Positions 62,689 to 64,000 of a stretch of 64,000 nucleotides of DNA are shown here, piece after piece; the stretch's first letter is position 1, and each line of letters starts with the position of its first letter. Source of the DNA: UBA1268 sp965662195 (GTDB lineage Bacteria > Planctomycetota > Planctomycetia > Pirellulales > UBA1268); assembly GCA_965662195.1 (NCBI GenBank), contig CBFIHA010000002.1:1-64000 (forward strand). The letters are read 5' to 3'. The notes below the pieces were generated by a model. It was given only the letters and a program-made list of their open reading frames with translations, was not told the origin of the DNA and did no database searches. The translations under genes were made by a program, and so were the position numbers.

Positions 62689-64000
62689 ATGTCCGACGAC
62701 CATCTCCCCAGCCGGAACGACGTGCCGCCGCTCCAGGAGCAGTTCGGCACGATGGTGATCGGGGCGGCTGCCGGTTTGATTGCAGTCGCCTTCCATGCGG
62801 TGATGAACCTGGCCGAAGAAACCCGTGCGGAACTGGCGGTGCTGGCGACGGACCATGGGCTGCTGGCCCAGGGAGGCGTGGTTCTCGCCTGCGGCCTGCT
62901 GGCGGCCGCCGCGGTGTTTCTGGTCCACCGCTACGCTCCCGAGGCGGAGGGCAGCGGAATCGCGGCGGTGCTCGAGGCCCACCGGACTGTTAGCGGCCGC
63001 CGGGCCATGCGAATTCTCTGGGTCAAGTTCCTTGCTGGCTTCTGCGGCCTCTCCTCCGGCATGCCGCTGGGGCGGGAAGGACCAAGTGTGCAGATTGGTG
63101 CCATGTCCGCCCTGATCCTGCGGCAGTACGGCCCGAAGCTCGTCTACTACCGCCGCCGGGCAGTGGAACTCGGTGCCGCTGCCGGCCTGGCCGCCGCCTT
63201 CAACGCCCCGCTCGCCGGGGTCGTATTCTCCTTCGAACTCTTGAAGCAGCCGTTTCACGCCCACAACTGTTTTGAAACGATCCTCGCCTGTGCCATCGCC
63301 GACTGGGTCTGCCGGCTGTTCCACGGGCCGGTGCTTGAACTGCCGATGATCCTCGACGGTTTTCGGGCGTGGCACGAGTTGCCGATCTTCGCCCTTGTCG
63401 GCCTCTGGGCCGGTGCGGTCGCCCTGCTCTTTCAGGGCTTTCTGCTGGTCGTCGCCAAGCGTTTCCAGGCATTTTCCGACCAGCCCCGGATGATGGTGGC
63501 CTTCACCGGAGGCTGGGGCTGCCTGCTGGGGCTGATCCTGCTCTGGCAGCCGGCGGTGCTCGGCATCGGCCACCCGCTATTCGAGGCCTCAATCGAAAAC
63601 ACCATGCCCCTGGCAATCGCCGCGATGGCCCTGGCGGCCCGGATACCGCTGACCGCAGTGAGCTACGCCACCGGCGCGCCGGGCGGACTGATTGTCCCGG
63701 CGCTGCTGTTCGGTGTGCTGGCCGGGCAGATCTTTTCCAAGAGCTACGGGCTGCTGGTCGGAGGCGTCGATGCCGACTTTCACGCCGTCTGCCTGGTGGC
63801 TGGGATGGCCGCGAGCATCGGGGCACTGTTCCGGACTCCGCTGACCGCCACCATCATGGCGGTGGAGATCACCGGCACCTACACCTGCCTGCTCGAAATC
63901 TCGATTGCCTACATCGCTGCCCACTCGCTGCTGGGGCTGGCCCGGCAGCCCGATCTCTATTCGGCGCTCGGCCGCATCCACCAGGGCCATCCCAGCAGTC
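62689..64000 (+). CDS. Chloride channel (ClC family), C-terminus beyond the window
   Basis: A partial membrane protein of at least 437 residues. ClC selectivity motifs are visible: GSGIAAVLEA, MPLGREGPSVQIGAMSALIL and TGAPGGLIVPALLFGVLAGQ. A pattern of multiple hydrophobic segments fits the ClC fold. Position VCLVAGMAASIGALFRTPLT matches the C-terminal part of the pore region. Whether it is a channel or a H+/Cl- exchanger cannot be said without the gating and proton glutamates being placed exactly. The frame is open at the right window edge. Confidence 0.9.
   Translation, partial: MSDDHLPSRNDVPPLQEQFGTMVIGAAAGLIAVAFHAVMNLAEETRAELAVLATDHGLLAQGGVVLACGLLAAAAVFLVHRYAPEAEGSGIAAVLEAHRTVSGRRAMRILWVKFLAGFCGLSSGMPLGREGPSVQIGAMSALILRQYGPKLVYYRRRAVELGAAAGLAAAFNAPLAGVVFSFELLKQPFHAHNCFETILACAIADWVCRLFHGPVLELPMILDGFRAWHELPIFALVGLWAGAVALLFQGFLLVVAKRFQAFSDQPRMMVAFTGGWGCLLGLILLWQPAVLGIGHPLFEASIENTMPLAIAAMALAARIPLTAVSYATGAPGGLIVPALLFGVLAGQIFSKSYGLLVGGVDADFHAVCLVAGMAASIGALFRTPLTATIMAVEITGTYTCLLEISIAYIAAHSLLGLARQPDLYSALGRIHQGHPSS

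Noticed and set aside
62683..63573. 296-codon minus-strand frame in the ClC gene
   Set aside because: The plus-strand ClC motifs are clear; this is a shadow.

Overview
The window is a GC-rich bacterial chromosome segment that looks planctomycete, probably Pirellulales-like (inference). The signs are a subtilisin-like protease with a planctomycete-type LEPR-XLL sorting motif near its N-terminus, an EF-Tu with an atypical switch I, many secreted proteins of no general family, a Pro/Gln-rich secreted protein with cysteine motifs, a free-standing RNA polymerase alpha-CTD protein, and csrA without nearby flagellar genes. No rRNA, CRISPR array, insertion sequence or phage module is visible.

Layout. 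1-345 is the end of an AT-richer gene of unknown function. 0.5-10.7 kb holds an M16 peptidase pair, a hemerythrin/cytochrome pair, a WYL-like regulator, a sigma-like protein, purU and a HerA-like ATPase. 11-16 kb holds csrA with three DUF2294 (MpsC-like) genes around it, several with hairpins that expose GGA in their loops, and a subtilisin-like protease. 16.0-31.2 kb is the translation/transcription core: tRNA-Thr, Tyr, Gly, Thr, then tuf, tRNA-Trp, secE, nusG, rplK, rplA, rplJ, rplL, rpoB and rpoC, all on the + strand.

31.5-43.8 kb holds CHAD and FGE genes that overlap, a PHP-type PolX, a three-gene membrane/arrestin-like/ATPase operon, the alpha-CTD protein, a UvrD/PcrA helicase, and a prepilin-peptidase relative whose catalytic aspartates appear to be missing. 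44-54.3 kb holds a flippase-like membrane protein, a NUDIX hydrolase with a YgfZ-like protein, an XRE regulator, rdgB, a MurG-like glycosyltransferase, small secreted proteins and scpB. 54.6-64 kb holds an extremely acidic protein, an M28-PDZ peptidase, tRNA-Ser, an orphan GroES-like protein, a trehalose operon (otsA and an OtsB-GH15 fusion), a Ca2+/H+ antiporter and a ClC channel cut by the window end.

The most interesting region is csrA with its DUF2294 neighbours. The CsrA-type leaders there suggest a local post-transcriptional circuit around a poorly understood family. Other points worth a look are an approximately 150-bp element present twice in the same orientation relative to the downstream gene, a C10 tract that may hide the true end of the sigma-like gene, and a 28-residue membrane peptide gene antisense to another gene. 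All functional calls come from reading translated motifs by eye; no database search was run.
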